Origin: Pseudomonadota bacterium
Lineage (GTDB): Bacteria; Pseudomonadota; Alphaproteobacteria; Rhizobiales; Xanthobacteraceae
Assembly (NCBI GenBank): GCA_023422775.1
Contig: JAFAGM010000067.1
Location: 1 to 44,053 of the forward strand
Reading direction: 5' to 3'
DNA: 44,053 bases
A program made the position numbers and the translations under genes. The stretch's first letter is position 1; every line of letters starts with the position of its first letter. Shown one piece after another: positions 42,043 through 44,053 of this stretch. Under the pieces are notes generated by a model. It had not been told where the DNA came from. It did not search any database and saw only the letters and a program-made list of their open reading frames with translations.

Positions 42043-43308
42043 ATGAGACGGGTTGTCGTCACGGGGCTGGGCATGGTTACGCCGCTCGGCTGCGGCGTTG
42101 ACACAACGTGGAAGCGAATCCTCAACGGCGAGAGCGGCGCCAGAAAGATCGACACGTTCGAAGTCGCTGATCTCGCCAGCCAGATCGCCTGCGTGATTCC
42201 ACGCGGCGACGGCAGCGACGGCACCTTCAATTCCGACCAGTGGATGGAGCCGAAGGAACAGCGCAAGGTCGACGACTTCATCATCTTCGCGATGGCTGCG
42301 GCACGTCAGGCGCTCGACGACGCCGACTGGCATCCCTCCAGCGAGGAAGACAAGTGCGCCACCGGCACCCTGATCGGTTCCGGAATCGGCGGACTGTCCG
42401 GCATCGCCGAAACGTCGCTGCTGCTGAAGGAGCGCGGGCCGCGCCGGGTCTCGCCGTTCTTCATTCCAGGGCGGCTGATCAACCTCGCTTCCGGCTACGT
42501 CTCGATCGAGCACGGCCTCAAGGGCCCCAACCATTCGGTCGTGACCGCGTGCTCGACCGGCGCGCACGCGATCGGCGACGGCGCCCGGCTGATAGCGCTC
42601 GGCGATGCCGACGTGATGGTGGCGGGTGGAACGGAATCACCGATCTGCCGGCTGGCAATGGCGGGATTTTGCGCGGCGCGCGCGCTCTCGACCGGCTTCA
42701 ACGAAACGCCCGAGAAGGCATCGCGTCCCTACGACAAGGATCGCGACGGCTTCGTCATGGGCGAGGGCGCCGGCGTCGTGGTGCTCGAGGAGTATGAGCA
42801 CGCGAAAAAGCGCGGCGCGAAGATCTATGCCGAGGTCGTGGGCTACGGCCTGTCGGGCGACGCCTATCACATCACGTCGCCGGCGCCGGATGGCGACGGC
42901 GGCTTCCGCAGCATGACTGCCGCGCTGAAGCGTGCTGGAATCTCGGCTTCCGATCTCGACTACATCAACGCGCACGGAACCTCGACGCAGATCGGCGACG
43001 AGATCGAACTCGGCGCGGTCGAGCGGTTGCTCGGCAACGACACCTCGAAGGTGTCGATGTCGTCGACCAAGTCGTCGACCGGCCATCTGCTGGGTGCCGC
43101 TGGCGCGATCGAGGCGATCTTTAGTATCCTTGCGATTCGCGATAACGTTGTTCCGCCGACGATCAATCTGGAAAATCCGTCGGTGGAAACCGCGATCGAC
43201 CTGGTGCCGCAGACGGCTCGCAAACGCGAGATCAACGTGGCGCTGTCGAATTCGTTTGGTTTCGGGGGTACCAATGCCTCGGTGATCGTTCGGCGCGTGA
43301 TCGACTAG
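42043..43308 (+). CDS. fabF: 3-oxoacyl-ACP synthase II
   Basis: FabF elongates acyl-ACP by condensation with malonyl-ACP. The 421-residue protein starts MRRVVVTGLGMVTPLGCGV; the active-site Cys170 is in SVVTACSTGAHAIG, the two His residues in INAHGTSTQIGDE and SSTGHLLGAAGAIE, and the glycine-rich end SNSFGFGGTNAS follows. ATG 42043 is chosen over a GTG at 42013. It lies 94 nt after acpP, and mltG follows after 120 nt, the usual alphaproteobacterial order. Confidence 0.97.
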   Translation: MRRVVVTGLGMVTPLGCGVDTTWKRILNGESGARKIDTFEVADLASQIACVIPRGDGSDGTFNSDQWMEPKEQRKVDDFIIFAMAAARQALDDADWHPSSEEDKCATGTLIGSGIGGLSGIAETSLLLKERGPRRVSPFFIPGRLINLASGYVSIEHGLKGPNHSVVTACSTGAHAIGDGARLIALGDADVMVAGGTESPICRLAMAGFCAARALSTGFNETPEKASRPYDKDRDGFVMGEGAGVVVLEEYEHAKKRGAKIYAEVVGYGLSGDAYHITSPAPDGDGGFRSMTAALKRAGISASDLDYINAHGTSTQIGDEIELGAVERLLGNDTSKVSMSSTKSSTGHLLGAAGAIEAIFSILAIRDNVVPPTINLENPSVETAIDLVPQTARKREINVALSNSFGFGGTNASVIVRRVID

Positions 43309-43428
43309 CAGGTGTTCGGGACGACTCCACCGTTTCGCCGTATTCGGCGACGATTTCTACATCCGGGCGTATGCTGTTGGCCGGGATTGCCGGGCCACGA
43401 TTGAACCGACAGGATTCAGGTTGCATCG

Positions 43429-44053
43429 ATGAGTGAGAGGCCGCCCATTTCACCACGGAGCCCGCGCGCCGCGTTGGAGCCCGAGCAGGTGCCGCCGCCG
43501 CCGAGACGGTCGGAGCGCGCGCGCAATCCGTTCGTGGTGGTCGGCAATGCCATCTTCACCATCCTGATCATCCTGATGATCGCGGCTGGAACCACGTACT
43601 ATTACGGCCGGCAGATGCTGGAAACGCCGGGGCCGCTGCAGGAAGACAAGGTCGTCAACATTCCCTCGCGTGCCGGCAAGCGCGATATCGCCGACGTGCT
43701 GCTGCGCGAGGGCGTGATCAACGTCAATCCCTGGGCCTTTATCGGCGGGGTGTTTGCGCTGAAGGCGAGTTCCGATCTCAAGCCCGGCGAATATTCCTTC
43801 CAGAAGAAAGCCAGCCTGCGCGACGTCATCGCCACCATCGTCGAGGGCAAGGTGGTGCAGCACTCCGTCACCATTCCCGAAGGCCTGACGTCCGAACAGA
43901 TCGTGGCGCGGCTGATCGACAACGACATCTTCTCGGGTTCGGTGCGGGAACTGCCGCGTGAGGGCACGCTGCTGCCGGAAACCTACAAGTTTCCGCGCGG
44001 CACCGCGCGCGAGCAGGTGATCCAGCGCATGCAGCAGACCCAGAAGCGTGTGC
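43429..44053 (+). CDS. mltG: Endolytic transglycosylase MltG, 3' end outside window
   Basis: The frame from ATG 43429 runs open to the window edge, giving 208 residues. A Pro/Arg-rich cytoplasmic N-terminus (SERPPISPRSPRAAL) precedes one transmembrane helix (VGNAIFTILIILMIAAGTTYYYG), then the LysM-like part with VNIPSRAGKRDIADVLLREG, and the YceG core begins with LKPGEYSF and VTIPEGLTSEQIV. LPETYKFPRGT near the end is the MltG family motif with the active-site region; the catalytic Glu of this motif (LLPETY) is visible. MltG cuts nascent glycan strands and sets their length. The C-terminal half is missing from the window. Confidence 0.92.
   Translation, partial: MSERPPISPRSPRAALEPEQVPPPPRRSERARNPFVVVGNAIFTILIILMIAAGTTYYYGRQMLETPGPLQEDKVVNIPSRAGKRDIADVLLREGVINVNPWAFIGGVFALKASSDLKPGEYSFQKKASLRDVIATIVEGKVVQHSVTIPEGLTSEQIVARLIDNDIFSGSVRELPREGTLLPETYKFPRGTAREQVIQRMQQTQKRV

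Overview
The window looks like a chromosomal segment of a high-GC alphaproteobacterium, most likely Bradyrhizobium or a close Nitrobacteraceae relative. The evidence is the strong G/C preference at third codon positions, the alphaproteobacterial gene orders rpsF-rpsR-DUF2232-rplI, dnaB-alr and radA-cvpA-purF, a fabD-fabG-acpP-fabF-mltG cluster, and palindromic intergenic repeats of the kind scattered through Bradyrhizobium genomes. The assignment is inferred from reading only; no database search was possible.

Layout. 1-4.7 kb: the 5' part of a secreted protein gene (minus), then a TPR membrane protein, a small lipoprotein, the GTPase Der and an MFS exporter (plus). 4.8-11.0 kb (minus): a branched-chain amino-acid type binding protein, an SDR oxidoreductase, purF, cvpA and radA, separated by palindromic repeats. 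11.1-12.9 kb: a foreign-looking convergent pair, DUF5131 (Gp37/Gp68) and a TcmP-like partner. 12.9-17.0 kb: two class III nucleotide cyclases, a TauE/SafE-type permease, a GFA-family protein and a cupin. 17.0-18.4 kb: a decayed patch with a truncated membrane-protein remnant and a truncated IclR regulator. 18.5-22.6 kb: a thiolase/SDR/enoyl-CoA hydratase/acyl-CoA dehydrogenase run, a complete beta-oxidation-like set. 22.8-31.98 kb: xth, alr, dnaB, a cyclopropane synthase, a CxxCH protein with a long disordered tail, rplI and a DUF2232 membrane protein.

32.07-36.64 kb is the most interesting part. Four plus-strand genes sit between rpsR and the DUF2232-rplI pair: a one-TM coiled-coil protein, a reverse transcriptase of the Abi/UG (defence) type, a DUF3800 protein and an unrecognised small protein. 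They split what is normally a contiguous ribosomal-protein cluster, have more relaxed codon use than the surrounding genes, carry no recombinase, and are bracketed by an identical 16-nt repeat that is itself an inverted repeat. This is a good candidate for an uncharacterised reverse-transcriptase-based anti-phage system in a small genomic island.

36.8-44.05 kb: rpsR and rpsF, whose leader can form a hairpin hiding the rpsF Shine-Dalgarno sequence; a TetR regulator with an operator-like palindrome over its own promoter, translationally coupled to a fatty-acid desaturase; then the type II fatty-acid synthesis genes fabD, fabG, acpP, fabF and the start of mltG. Lipid metabolism recurs in the window (beta-oxidation set, cyclopropane synthase, desaturase, fab cluster).
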